64,000 bases of DNA, from NCBI GenBank assembly GCA_030522415.1, contig CM060127.1, positions 6,931,207 to 6,995,206 of the forward strand, given 5' to 3'. Below the pieces are notes generated by a model, which did no database searches, was not told the origin of the DNA, and worked only from the letters and a program-made list of their open reading frames with translations. Origin of the DNA: Channallabes apus (taxonomy: Eukaryota > Chordata > Actinopteri > Siluriformes > Clariidae). Both the position numbers and the translations under genes were made by a program. Positions 21,782 to 33,186 of the stretch are shown in pieces (position 1 is the first letter of the stretch; each line of letters starts with the position of its first letter).

Positions 21782-23272
21782 ATGGATCGACGATTTCACG
21801 AGTCAAAATGGAACATCAAAGTGAAAAAAGAGAGCGGCATACTTCACAGAGGTTTTAATGCGCGCATATGAGGAATTTAAGGCAATAATAATAAAGAAAT
21901 AAAAAGCAATACGGCTGCATCGGCTAAAGAAAAAGAGTTGACTTGGCAAAAAATAAAAGACAGAGTAAATGTAAGTGTATTGTAAATTTTACATCGCCTC
22001 TTCTTTTATTATAATGCAAAAATAATTAAACATCCCTTCGCATCCTTTTGGCTGTTAAATGAAAGCATTTACTTTTCCTGCCATTAATTTCTTTAGGTTA
22101 AAATACCAGTGTATACTGACTAGGAATGTCTGGTTTCTTATTTAATAAGGTTTAATCCTTCTGGAGGCAGAAGCCAAGTGAATATGAAACACAAAAACGT
22201 TCTGCAAAAAGGTAATATCTTATTACACGATCACTGAACTATTTATTAAACACGGTTTAGTATATTCGTTCTGTCAGGTAGCTAATAGAAAGAAGGCTGA
22301 AGCCCGTCTAACTGGCGGAGACCCACCACCACCATCTCTCCTCACCCCATCTGAGGAGCGGCTCTGTCCCTTAATAAAGGGCCACCAGTGACACTAACAT
22401 GGTGAAATGTAAGTTTACCACTATGGTTTGTTTTCATTATATGAATTAATAAATTACTATCTCTATCACTTAAAGGCTTTTGGACATGCTTAACGTTTTT
22501 ATGCAGGCTTACTGTATTTAACTGCCCATGGTGTATACAGTAGGCTATTGTGATCTTAGCTGTATTACTTTGACATGGTTTTTCCTGCATTAGTGGTTTT
22601 TTCTTTGATAATATTGAGAATTTTATGCTGGGTTGTATTTTCTTATAGATACTGGGTTGATTAGATAAAGGGATTATATTATTGGACGCTACAGAAAGAA
22701 CACAGTCTGTCACAGTTGCAAGTGTTTTGTTGTCAGGTACCTTTAGTTGCTTTTAGGTATTTTTTTTTATTTCTTTTTTCCCAGATAACGTATACTTGCA
22801 TATTTTCACTGAAGGATGAAGATGAAGAGACCACATCTGCTGTGACAGAAGTGGACAATGCTGGTAGATCCACCGAGGTGGGATGCACCATTATAATGCA
22901 GCGCCCCCTTTTTACATTAGAGTAACAAACTGTCATTGTTCTTTCACAGTACCTACCTGGGGATTTCTTCACGGATGAAGGTCCTTCAACCTCAATGCAC
23001 GATCTAAGCGGTGTAAGAATTTGTGTGCAGTTGTCCATATTTACATTTTATTTTCTGACAGAATTTCAGAATTTATTTAATTATTTTTGAATAATAATTC
23101 CTAGTTTCCTTCCTACTGTAGTTGCCAGGAGCTGTATAAGGTCCATCTTCAAAAACAAATAAGAAAAAGTGACATGGAGATGGACCTTATACAGCTTCAA
23201 ATGGAAGAGAAAAGGCTATCCATTAAAAAAGCAACACTAGAAATTTAATTACTGGAGCATCGCCTTAAGGTG
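21782..23272 (+). pseudogene. Harbinger Myb/SANT-like DNA-binding protein
   Basis: Exon-like pieces read in order. At 21830-21975 there is FTEVLMRAYEEFKAIIIKK, then after a one-base shift KEKELTWQKIKDRVN. At about 22155-22210 there is a NPSGG segment. At 22275-22400 there is NRKKAEARLTGGDPPPPS and EERLCPLIKG. An acidic stretch with DEDEETTSAVTEVD lies near 22815-22880, and a C-terminal coiled coil with LYKVHLQKQIRKSDME is at 23130-23250. This partner protein helps bring the transposase into the nucleus and to the ends in Harbinger systems. Spaces between pieces fit introns. Stops and shifts make it non-functional. Confidence 0.75.
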
Positions 23273-23469
23273 AGAACTTGTGCATATATTAATCTGTTGC
23301 ATGTTAAAAGTGTTGTGTGTGTGTGTGTGTATATAAAGCTATATCATAAAAAAAACCACACATTTTATTTCATTTTACTTTCATTGTTTTTCAGGAAAAA
23401 AAGACATGAACTGTACAGCAGACCAGTGCAAACTATTTAATAAAAGTAATTTTGACAAATCCTGTCTCT

Positions 23470-24496
23470 CAAAAGTCTTCCATCTCTGTTGTGTGCAAAA
23501 ATCTGTAGAGGTTCCTCTGGGCATCTTCTTCAATATAAGGAGGGTGGCTCTCTCCTCTTATAGTGGTAATGTTGTGAAGCACAACACAAGCCATTATGAT
23601 GTCACATGCCCTCTCTGGACTGACCCAGAGCCCACACTGAGCTACACTGAAACCTAGACTTGAGGATCCCTATGGTCATCTCCACCTTGGCCCGTGTTCG
23701 ACTGTGAGTCAGGTTATAGCGTGTCTATGGTCCAGGATCAGGTTAGGGTGGCATTAAATAGGGCAGACAAGGGCTACCCCTGTCCCCCAGCAAGTAACTA
23801 CTGTACTGTCCTGTAATGATTCAAGTGTACAATACAAATATAGTAAAAAGAAAAAAAAACATTGTATGAAGAAAAACATACCCTGCTGAAATGTCTGGCA
23901 TAATGATGACACAGATCCTGGCCATTTTGTCTTATCAGTAATGATGTGAGTTGCCTCACATATGTGTGAAAAAAGTAATGAGTTTAATGATTTTAACAAG
24001 GCAAAAAATTAAGGACGCAAAATTAAGTTGTTACCTGTACACTGATACTATGAATAGATTTCCTATTAACATCGTCTCCCTCATTTATTGAAGCTTTAGC
24101 TTTAATAGGAATGTAGGTGCTATCAATGCACCCAATTACATTTGAAAAACCTGAAATAGAAAGTCATATAGCTATGGGAGGATCAGGTGTGTGTGTGTGC
24201 AGGATGAATACATGTATATAAATAGTATGACTACATATTAAATATGCGTCATCAATTTTACTACAAAGGACAAAACCTGCCACTCTGTGGAATTCCTCTT
24301 TAATACCACACAGAGGTTTATGTCCAGGGACCTGCTGTACACATGTGTGTAAGAAGTGTTTAAGTGCCAGACATACAGTTGCCTTTCCCACATGCTCTGC
24401 ATCACCCACGTTGTACAAAAAATGCCCTGGAAAAAAACGAAGTGATATACACGGAATGTTTACTGAGCGCAGACCCGCCGTTTGTGACATTTGCAA
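23470..24496 (-). pseudogene. Harbinger transposase
   Basis: The minus strand reads, in order, PGHFLYNVGDAEHVGKAT and GIKEEFHRVAGF at 24250-24440, and NVIGCIDSTYIPIKAKAS with the first catalytic aspartate near 24120. It then has ATHIITDKTKWPGSV near 23900-23960, and TRAKVEMTIGILKSRFQC with the catalytic glutamate near 23670-23710. Then comes a segment ending YIEEDAQRNLYRFL near 23500. The order is that of the DDE nuclease of PIF/Harbinger transposases. Frameshifts, an intron-like gap near 24000 and a stop in the last exon show it is dead. Confidence 0.78.
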
Positions 24497-25087
24497 TATG
24501 CGGTTTCAAGAGATGTGTTAAATAATTTAATTCCATTGAAAACCAATAACGCTCTTTCAAATAATCATTAGAAAATAAAAAATAAAAAAAACATCAATAC
24601 GAGGTCTTATAACTCTCTCCCGGCGAAAAAAACCTTGTATAATTTGTGCCTCCGCGTCCACAGGATCCTCATCAAAGGGGCGTGGCCTGCTGAATAACCT
24701 TCTGGAACAAACTTACCCTGGAACATAACCTGCTGCCGAGCAGGTTATCTTCAGAGAGTAAGTTGCTATGGTTACATACATACCCAGAAAGTTACCTCCG
24801 TTCTTGGAACCGGAAGTTGAGGTTATCCACTAACTTACCCTCAAACTTATCCGGGTATTTCACATAACCTGCTTCCTGGAATACCCCCCAGCTCTGTGGT
24901 TTCAGTTCAGCTCTGTGTGTTAGTTCAGTTTGAGTCCTGTTTGTACATGTTCACATTTTGGTTCCTTTATTAAAAAACCCTTTTTCACTCTATCACCTCC
25001 GCCTCCATGTCTTCTCCAAACCCCACGCTAACACCCCGTTACAAATATTCAGTGTGCACCGTTTGTACATCTGTTATTTTACAACTA

Positions 25088-26696
25088 CAGTGGTGTGAAA
25101 AACTATTTGCCCCCCTCCTGATTTCTTATTTTTTTGCATGTTTGTCACACAAAATGTTTCTGATCATCAAACACATTTAACTATTAGTCAAAGATAACAC
25201 AAGTAAACACAAAATGCAGTTTTTAAATGAGGGGTTTTATTATTTAGGGAGAAAAAAAATCCAAACCTACATGGCCCTGTGTGAAAAAGTAATTGCCCCC
25301 TGAACCTAATAACTGGTTGGGCCACCCTTAGCAGCAATAACTGCAATCAAGCGTTTGTGATAACTTGCAACGAGTCTTTTACAGCGCTCTAGAGGAATTT
25401 TGGCCCACTCATCTTTGCAGAATTGTTGCAATTCGGCTTTATTTGAGGGTTTTCTAGCATAAACCGCCTTTTTAAGGTCATGCCACAACATCTCAATAGG
25501 ATTCAGGTCAGGACTTTGACTAGGCCACTCCAAAGTCTTCATTTAGTTTTTCTTCAGCCATTCAGAGGTGGATTTGCTGGTGTGTTTTGGGTCATTGTCC
25601 TGCTGCAGCACCCAAGATCGCTTCAGCTTGAGGTGATGAACAGATGGCCGGATATTCTCCTTCAGGATTTTTTGGTAGACAGCAGAATTCATGGTTCCAT
25701 CTATCACAGCAAGCCTTCCAGGTCCTGAAGCAGTAAAACAACCCCAGACCATCACACTACCACCACCATATTTTACTGATGGTATGATGTTCTTTTTCTG
25801 AAATGCTGTGTTACTTTTACGCCAGATGTAACGGGACACGCACCTTCCAAAAAGTTCAACTTTTGTCTCATCGGTCCACAAGGTATTTTCCCAAAAGCCT
25901 TGGCAATCATTGAGATGTTTTTAGCAAAATTGAGACGAGCCTTAATGTTCTTTTTGCTTAAAAGTCGTTTGTGCCTTGGAAATCTGCCATGCAGGCTGTT
26001 TTTGCCCAGTCTCTTTCTTATGGTGGAGTCGTGAACACTGACCTTAATTGAGGCAAGTGAGGCCTGCAGTTATTTAGATGTTGTCCTGGGGTCTTTTGTG
26101 GCCTCTTGGATGAGTTGTCTCTGCGCTCTTGGGGTAATTTTGGTCGGCCGGCCACTCCTGGGAAGGTTCACCACCGTTCCATGTTTTTGCCATTTGTGGA
26201 TAATGGCTCTCACTGTGGTTCGCTGGAGTCCCAAAGCTTTAGAAATGGCTTTATAACCTTTACCAGACTGATAGAGCTCAATTACTTTTGTTCCTGAATT
26301 TCTTTGGATCTTGGCATGATGTCTAGCATTTGAGGTGCTTTTTGTCTACTTCTCTGTGTCAGGTAGCTCCTATTTAAGTGATTTCTTGATTGAAACAGGT
26401 GTGGCAGTAATCAGGCCTGGGGGTGACTTCAGAAATTGAACTCAGGTGTGATAAACCACAGTTAAGTTATTTTTTAACAAGGGGGGCAATCACTTTTTCA
26501 CACAGGGCCATGTAGATTTGGAGTTTTTTTTCTCCCTTAATAACGTAAACCTTCATTTAAAAACTGCATTTTGTGTTCAATTATGTTATCTTTGACTAAT
26601 AGTTAACGGTTTTTGATGAGCAGAAACATTTAAGTGTGACAAACATGCAAAAGAATAAGAAATCAGGAAGGGGGCAAATAGTTTTTCACACCACTG
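25088..26696 (-). mobile_element. Tc1-like transposon, copy 1
   Basis: Ends CAGTGGTGTGAAAAAC, inverted, flanked by TA (25086-25087, 26697-26698). It is 1609 bp. A second, inner copy of the end motif (CTGTGTGAAAAAGTAATTG) lies about 190 bp inside each end, which is the IR/DR layout of Sleeping Beauty-type elements. It is collinear with the copy at 62192-63811. Confidence 0.95.
25306..26317 (-). pseudogene. Tc1-like transposase, inactivated
   Basis: Collinear with the 340-codon gene at 62411-63433. An 8-base deletion just after codon 10 shifts the N-terminal frame. One nonsense codon (25543-25545) replaces a lysine codon just after the WLKKN segment, before the third catalytic residue. The catalytic blocks [21 protein letters not shown] and NPIEMLW remain readable, as does the GRPT motif (SGRPTK on the minus strand near 26140) that the other copy has changed. 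Confidence 0.92.
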
Positions 26697-27664
26697 TATA
26701 TAAGAACACTCAAATACCTTTTATTTGGGGTTAAGTGACTGACGTGCCTAACATCTTTCAGCTGAGCCTCGTTTCACTGAATAATCCACCACTTTTCATC
26801 AGTATAATGACACACACACACAGTTGTCACTCCCCTAAATTTAAAGAATACAAACTGGTTGCGTGCGAGTTTGCTGTTTTTCCTATAGTATGCTGAAGCA
26901 AAATCTAAATAAAACATTTTATTTTGTTTTATTTTTATTTTGCTATAATTAAAATAAAAAAATTAAAACAGTATCATGCGTGAAAGGGTGCAGACTTACC
27001 CACTGCACCACTCAGACAATGCACACCAGACAGACACCATTCAGATAAACTACACATAACTTTAAAGGGGCACCCCTCTTCCTACTACTTACTGTTCTTT
27101 ACAGATTTTCTTTATCATAACATGCGTTAGATAGTTTTTTTTTTTTTATCACTCTATACACAATACTTTGCTATTTTTATAGATGTTGAGCATCGTGAGC
27201 AAGCCCGCGATCATATTAACGTTAATTATCACCAGCCGGCATGAATAGGCGGCTCACGAGTAACGTGAGTTGGGCGCACACCCATCGATTTGACTATCGT
27301 TACTCGCTCACTCCCTGAATAGGCGGGAAAGGGATGGAGCCGCGTTTTTGTGCCGGCTGGCGATAATTAACGTTAATATGATCTCGGGCTTGCTCCACAT
27401 TATAAAAGCAAGGCACTACTAGCAAACCCACCTGAAGGGGAATATGCCGTGACAGGCTGAAAAAAAAAAAAAAAAACAGATCTAACAGATGAGGACTCAG
27501 ATTAATGTGCAAAAAATATATAATAAAACTATATAAGTCTACAGAGCCTTTATAAGACTCTACCTTAAGCGCACTTAAAACATTTTATTTAGTTTTATCT
27601 TAATTTTGCTATAATTAAACAATTTTAAAACATCACTCGGGATTCGAACCGGCGCTTTGTAGCC
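26697..27664. other. Repeat mosaic without gene
   Basis: Holds TTTTGCT-ended AT-rich MITE ends (26880-26960), a palindrome (27197-27395), a stretch shared with 7665-7775, and at the right edge a minus-strand tRNA-like B box at about 27643-27653 (GGTTCGAATCC) continuing into the arm at 27665. Confidence 0.5.
27197..27395. repeat. Inverted repeat with 44-bp arms
   Basis: Arms 27197-27240 and 27352-27395 are reverse complements with two mismatches (core CATATTAACGTTAATTATC), around a 111-base loop. It may be a MITE or fold-back element. Confidence 0.88.
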
Positions 27665-27830
27665 GAGCGTTCTAACCGCTATACCAAGCGGGCACTTAGA
27701 GAAAATGCACCCCAGAGACATTAATAAGCCACTCGACTTCTTTGAAAGCAAGCTCTAGATAAGTGACGAAGTAAGCCTGTTATAATAATAACTTGGTGTT
27801 ATTTGATCTTATTGGTTTAGAAATTTATAT
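27640..27830 (-). repeat. tRNA-headed right arm of the 167-bp inverted repeat
   Basis: The minus strand has A box TGGTATAGCGG and B box GGTTCGAATCC with normal spacing, so it derives from a tRNA. The 5' GCCCGCT does not pair with the 3' end, so it is not a functional tRNA. Bases 27665-27830 mirror 20888-21054. Confidence 0.65.
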
Positions 27831-28094
27831 TTAAATAAATAGTAAACTTGGCCGATTTCGATTTTGTTTGATGAGTGGGGCTTGAAAATTCTCTTGAAAA
27901 ATATGGTCATTTATTTCAGTTAACCCTGAGGTCCGAGGTGATTTTGGGGCCCTTCAGATGTTTGGACATGCTCTGATATTTGTGCTTTTTTCAGCTACTT
28001 ATAATATATTATTGACCAACCTGTATTTTTCTTGTAATCAGTACAAACTGTTCTACAATAATACATGACCAAAATGAATGTATGTGTTTGCAAT

Positions 28095-28448
28095 ATTCAT
28101 TCATTTTCTATACTGCTTAATCCTGTGTTCAGGGTCGCGGGGGACCTGGAGCCTATCCCAGGAAACTTCGGGCACTAGGCGGGGTACACCCTGGACAGGG
28201 TGCCAATCCATCGCAGGGCACACACACATACACACACTCACACCCCCGATCACACACTACGGGCAATTTGGGAACGCCAATTAGCCTAACCTGCATATCT
28301 TTGGACTGTGGGAGGAAACCGGAGTACCCGGAGGAAACCCACCAAGCACGGGGAGAACATGCAAACTCCATGCACACAGAGACGGGAATCGAGCCCAGAC
28401 CCTGGAGGTGCAAGGCGACAGTGCTAACCACTACACCACCGTGCCGCC
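28095..28448 (-). mobile_element. V-SINE, full length
   Basis: On the minus strand a tRNA-derived head has A box (TGGTGTAGTGG) and a B-box-like GGCTCGATTCC. Then comes the conserved vertebrate SINE core, with TTTGCATGTTCTCCCCGTG and GGTTTCCTCCGGGTACTCC. The LINE-derived tail has CCCTGTCCAGGGTGTACCC and ends AATGAATGAAT. It was inserted into the piggyBac-like element. Confidence 0.9.
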
Positions 28449-29171
28449 ATGGAAAAAAATATTATGCGTGGTTAATACGTTTTGTGAAAAAAAAAGTAGC
28501 TGAAATAAGGCCATGAAACTCATACAGACAATTTGTTCACAAGACATTGTCTCACAAGGGCTGGTGGACTAGTGTTTTTGCTTCAAAATGATGTGAAAAT
28601 TATCTTGTTTACTTGCTCACTGAAAACAATATAGTGATAAAAAGTGTTAGTCACTTTTTGAGTGTAAAGGGTCTATGCGAGAAGGCGTGATCTATCATTA
28701 CTAATGCAGTGATTCACACCTGAGAAGACAAAGGCCTGCATACTGATCTGCATAATGAGCCATCAGACAGGTATGTGACTGAGAGAGGAGAGTTACAAGA
28801 AAGAATCTGAGGATAAAATAAGTTTATATATTTTCAGTGTTTAGGTTATTTGAGAATGTATTTGACACACACACAAAAAATCTTGAGATTCATTTGTGAG
28901 TTCAGTTAAACAGTTTATTAAGAACAATCAAAGTTGACTTTTTAGCAGCATTACTGCAGTCACTATAACAGAAAATATAGCTAACAAGAATATTATAATA
29001 TAGAAAACAACAACAGCTCTTTGTAATTACCAGAACAAATGACTTTACCATTACTGTACTACATTTTTCTACAATACACTACAGTTTACTATGATGAATA
29101 TATTGTATTATATATTTATATAATATAGTTATATTTAACTAATATCTATGATGTACTGAATGTGCACTTAC

Positions 29172-29252
29172 TCGTGGTTCTCCAGCGAACTCGAAACTGA
29201 ACGACACTCACGTGACTTTCTTGTGCACGGCGCCGGTGATGCAACCACAGTC
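29172..29252 (-). pseudogene. piggyBac-like transposase, second exon
   Basis: The acceptor is GTTTAG at 29253-29258 and the donor GTAAGT at 29166-29171. The incoming and outgoing phases match the first exon, which also ends two bases into a codon. It encodes a serine and arginine-rich linker (PAPCTRKSRECRS). No third exon was found, which fits internal deletion. Confidence 0.55.
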
Positions 29253-29541
29253 CTAAACAAAAACCAAAATTGAAACTTGAAGAATGCACCCGCATACAAT
29301 CATTCGCAAAGAACAGCTGGTGAACAATTTGACCATTTGAAACACGGTATAAACAATACAAAACACGTGTATATATATAAATAAATATAAACTTTAGACA
29401 GATCGTAATCAGATTTTATTGTGCGTTTGTCAGTAACGTGCATATTTCATATTTTAACCAATTTTACTCTTGCTGGTATTTAGTATTTTCCAAATGTACA
29501 TATAAAATATAGAGCAATGATGGTGAGAATAAAAGACTTAC

Positions 29542-29696
29542 TCGTCAGGAATTACATCCTCCGTTGAGTCCAGACATTGTTCAAAATAAAGCCGTTCCTC
29601 GTCTGAGTCTTGCTCTTCCTCTGATGAGAAAGTAAATTCTTTATCGCTGTCCAGAACCATCTGAAGCGCTTCTTCACCCGTGTAGCGTGACATCAT
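29542..29696 (-). pseudogene. piggyBac-like transposase, first exon
   Basis: Starts with two ATG codons and encodes MSRYTGEEALQMVLDSD followed by an acidic stretch (FSSEEEQDSDEE), then ends two bases into a codon at a GTAAGT donor. An acidic N-terminus before the DDD core is typical of piggyBac-type transposases. It is only 51 codons and lies within a TTAA-flanked element, so a mobile-element origin is favoured over a host gene. Confidence 0.6.
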
Positions 29697-30558
29697 TCAA
29701 ACGCAGAAACAGTAAGTAAGTCTATGATGAAGCTTGTTGTTTTATGCCATGGGCGCGTGTAGATGATTACCTGGCTCACCACAGTTCATTTCCATATGAA
29801 CAGCGCGCGCGCAGGGAGGCGGGAGCGCATTAGCTGTAATGAGCCGATACAGGAGAATCTGTACCACTCCTTACTTTCATACGGATTACATAAAAACAGA
29901 TTATTTGTTTTCACCGTGACTTGCATCATTTAAAAGTACACCCTTTAAGCTTTCTATTGATATATTTCTCATGTCAGTGTGTGCAGTATTCGCGGAGTTT
30001 CAGTTCATTTTATTGACGTGTTTCAAAAAGATTTTCGCGGAGACTGAGACGGCTGAAAGCGCACCCGGTTTATTTTAATTTATTTTATTAATGCACAAAG
30101 TTTTATTTTTAACATGTGTGCATACAAAAAAAAGTAGACACTTTAAAGATTCGATTAATATATAAATCTTGTCTGTACGATAAAAACTGAAAGTGTAATT
30201 TAAGTTCTTATTGGCGTCATCAGGGGAAAACACCTCAAAAACGCATATATGCGTTCCCGGACCTCAGAGGGTTAATAAATCTACTATTAAATTTTTTTTA
30301 CTCATTATTGTACAGTACACATCAATAGCTCTGGTTCAGATTTTTCATGTTTGTTGTGGAAATTACCATCACTGTTGTATTTCATGCGATGAATGAAAAT
30401 GTCACTTTGCGCCACTTGGCGGCCATTTTACGAATGACTTTGAAATGCAAATGATTTATTTTGGCCGCTGTTGCCTTTAAACGGCGGTGTGCGCAGCGGA
30501 ATGGTTATCCCGATTGAGTAACCACTGTACCATTCATCAGTGTAAACTGTAAGTGCAG

Positions 30559-30656
30559 CAGGTCAGTGAGGATGAACCAGTACCTGTTGATGATGACAAC
30601 ACCTCGCCCCTGATCTACCAGAGCCAAGTGAAAAGAATCAAAATCAAACTGAACAG
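30559..30656 (+). other. Candidate exon of unknown gene
   Basis: TGCAG precedes and GTAAGC follows a 98-base open segment encoding VSEDEPVPVDDDNTSP and then QVKRIKIKLN. Codon use looks coding and the splice signals are good. It lies just outside the right end of element B. No partner exon was found and the family is not recognised. Confidence 0.35.
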
Positions 30657-32830
30657 GTAAGCTGGAATAAAATCAGTAGCAGCATTAACTCGTGCTAGTA
30701 ATTTTTATGGTGGTCAATATTAATTCAAAATAATGTTTTTCAGCATTGTATTCAGAGAATAGATTTAAACAGAATCATGTTTTAAACAAAAACAATATTG
30801 TATTAGGCAAGTTTATTAAAGATTATTCACTTTTGTATTATTTGAATTCGTCTTTTTGTACATACACGCGGGCATCTTTAAATTTGAACACAAAATAGTA
30901 GTAGACTGGTAGGAATGTTATTTTTCATATAACTTAAACAGCTGAATGAAGTTAAATATACACAGTACATTAATAATTGCGTTTGTTTTACATGTGAGCA
31001 CTCATTGAGCTTTTTAATTTTATATACTACTATATCATATATGTGTTTAATACTGTTTTATTTATATTTTACATTACATGCAGATTGTAATTGACTTGCG
31101 ATTGTACTTTTAAAATGTAACCTACGTATCTACAGTATAAGCATATTTAACTACTTCAGCAGTGAATGAGAAATTTGGTCGGTCTGGCTTTTAGATAAAG
31201 TTCTTATTTGATATAATTTTATTATTTAATTATCTTATTATAAATATGATTCTTATTCTCTATATCCTTGTCGAGTATAGTCCTTACTGAATGGACCGTC
31301 GTATTATGCTTTCTCTATGATATTTATCTCTCTATATATTCTCTAATTATGACTTGAATAAATCGGCTCACATCGGAGTGCGCTGGCATGTTGGAAAAGC
31401 CAGCATTTATCTATAGCCTATATAAGTGTGAGCCGCGGGTTTATACGCCGATAAATTAATTTTAGATGGATTTTAATGCATATTTTTAGGCCTAAATATT
31501 TATTTTAATTAATGGCCAGGTGTATTACGAAGTTGTTCTCTGCACGGTGTATCTGCACGGAGAGATTGCGTGTGTGTCCATGGAGAGTTCGTGTGTGACC
31601 ACGAGCTCATCTCATACAGTACTGAGGGTGTGTATGGATGGAGAGTTTGTGTGTGTGTTTGTGACGTTATCTTCTCCTTCAAACATGCTTCCAACCAACC
31701 AACCAACCTTGGCCTCCAAACTCAGAAGCTACGTGTCAAACCCGATAACTGCTCCTTTCATCTGCTGGTTACGGCAGGGCGTCGACTGTTGATCAGTGTA
31801 AAGTAGCCTGTAAAAGCCAAGCTCTTCCTCAAAAATAGTGTGAATGTCTGCAACAAACACTAACCATTAAAATGTTAAGAATTTTATTAAACACAAATAT
31901 ATAAATTAGATTTTCTTTATACATAATATTTTCATTATATATAAACTCATGCTAGAGTACTTTTACTACGCTGAAGTACCATTTAAAGCTATTTATTAAT
32001 TTCTCTTTTATTTGCTTACCTACTTACATACTTACTTACTAACTAGAGAATGCTTTAGTAAAGAGCTCTAAAACAACATCAATATGAATGACAATGGAAT
32101 ATTACAGAACGTGCGAGTTGATGCTCATGCACCAATCACTGACCATTAAAATGTTGTATTTAAATTAAAAAGGCACTCATACTGTATATATTCATGTCTA
32201 ATTAAATTCTTAAAGCATCATGTTCACGCATGGGTTTACTGCATAAACACCGTTTTTTGCATTGAGTTTAATCAGCACTTTTAGTATTCATTCACCCAAC
32301 AGTGTGATTAAAGTACCCGAAATGACACAGAATTTTGACCCAACATAAAGAACCCAACAATGTGTTTACAGAAACCCAGCATTTTTTTGTGTACTACTAC
32401 AGTACTAATGAATGAACAAAGCGCAGTCAAAGCCCGGGGTATTCTGCATACTGTCGCGTTGTATTCAGCGAGTAGCGCATATTCTTGTGTTTGTTTCATT
32501 TCATGTCTGTAGTTTTATCGATAAATCTGCTCATATCTGCGCACGCGTTTATCAGCCTTTTGATCAAAAAGCCACATGTGCAACTCACTTTCACTTTGCA
32601 AAAGGCAGTGTTTATTGTTTAGTGTATATTTAAAGCACATAAACACAATAAAACAATATTGTTTTAGGCTTTTTGCACACATGCGCGGGTGTACCACTAC
32701 TACTACTACTAATAATAATAATAATACTGAATGGAAAAGCGCAGTTAACAAAGTGTCATCATAAAAGGAGAGAAGAAAATGAAGAATAAATACATATCAG
32801 TATTTACAGTTTGAGCTCGACACGTTTTTG
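30657..32830. other. Repeat-rich non-coding tract
   Basis: No gene is supported. 31170-31400 shares words with 60140-60160 and 3060-3160. 31750-31880 shares the palindrome arm and following AAATAGTGT segment with 3300-3470. 32440-32640 loosely resembles 9850-9960. Short ACT/AAT runs lie at 32695-32725. Confidence 0.4.
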
Positions 32831-33033
32831 AGCTCAGTCGCTTGCTGTCAATGGGGGCCTAAGAGAGATAACACATTTTCGGCATTTTCGGGTGCGCGCG
32901 GGAAGCTGTGAAAATGCCCTTCATTACCTGTAGGGGGCAGTCGTGTTTCAGTCTGAAGTATTGTGTGTCTACTGAAGCCGAAAAATGTGTTATGTCTCTT
33001 AGGCGCCCATTGACAGCAAGCGACGGAGCTCAT
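32831..33033. repeat. Inverted repeat with about 53-bp arms
   Basis: The left arm 32831-32883 mirrors 32979-33033 (core CGCTTGCTGTCAATGG). Between them is the CTTCATTACCTGTAGGGG segment, repeated directly at 33124-33186. Confidence 0.75.
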
Positions 33034-33186
33034 AAACATGTCAAGCTCAAACTGATATATACAGATGTCGCCATTAAAAACGCACGTTTCGAGAAAAGGG
33101 ATCCCGTGAATTGCCGCGGCTTTGCCCTTCATTACCTGTAGGGGGCAGTCGTGTTTCAGACTGAAGTATTGTGTGTCTACTGAAGC

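Larger units (their letters stand above)
21594..24888. mobile_element. PIF/Harbinger DNA transposon, decayed
   Basis: Ends GGGGGTGTTCCAG and, inverted, GGGGGTATTCCAG, flanked by CAG on each side (21591-21593, 24889-24891). At 3.3 kb it holds both Harbinger genes, the Myb-like protein on the plus strand and the transposase on the minus strand, both broken. The two genes converge, as is usual for the superfamily. Confidence 0.88.
21177..25043 (+). mobile_element. Solo LTR with 5-bp target duplication, split by Harbinger
   Basis: Runs TGTCACGGTCGAACACC to CACCCCGTTACA, flanked by AATAT on both sides (21172-21176, 25044-25048). Removing 21594-24888 and one CAG leaves a 569-bp LTR with a TATATA box (about 21322) and a late polyadenylation region (TTTATTAAAAAACC). 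The 5-bp duplication fits Ty3/gypsy or BEL/Pao and not the 4- or 6-bp duplications common in many retroviruses. Internal sequences were lost, presumably by LTR recombination. Confidence 0.82.
27924..30271 (-). mobile_element. piggyBac-like element, internally deleted, with 5' transposase exons
   Basis: TTAA lies at 27920-27923 and 30272-30275, and the ends are CCCTGAGGTCCGAGG and inverted CCCTCTGAGGTCCGGG. The minus strand holds two exons of a transposase-like gene (29172-29252, 29542-29696) near the right end. The catalytic core is not recognisable. A V-SINE (28095-28448) sits in the left part. It is probably non-autonomous. Confidence 0.75.
20527..30527. mobile_element. Element B: TA-flanked DNA element related to A
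   Basis: The left end CAGTGGTCACCTAATCGG and the inverted right end CAGTGGTTACTCAATCGG match each other and abut TA (20525-20526, 30528-30529). The subterminal 350 bp on the left and 190 bp on the right are homologous to element A, although the outermost bases differ between A and B. It carries a solo LTR with a Harbinger element, a Tc1 copy, a piggyBac-like element and a V-SINE. No transposase of its own was recognised, so the superfamily is open. Confidence 0.65.
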
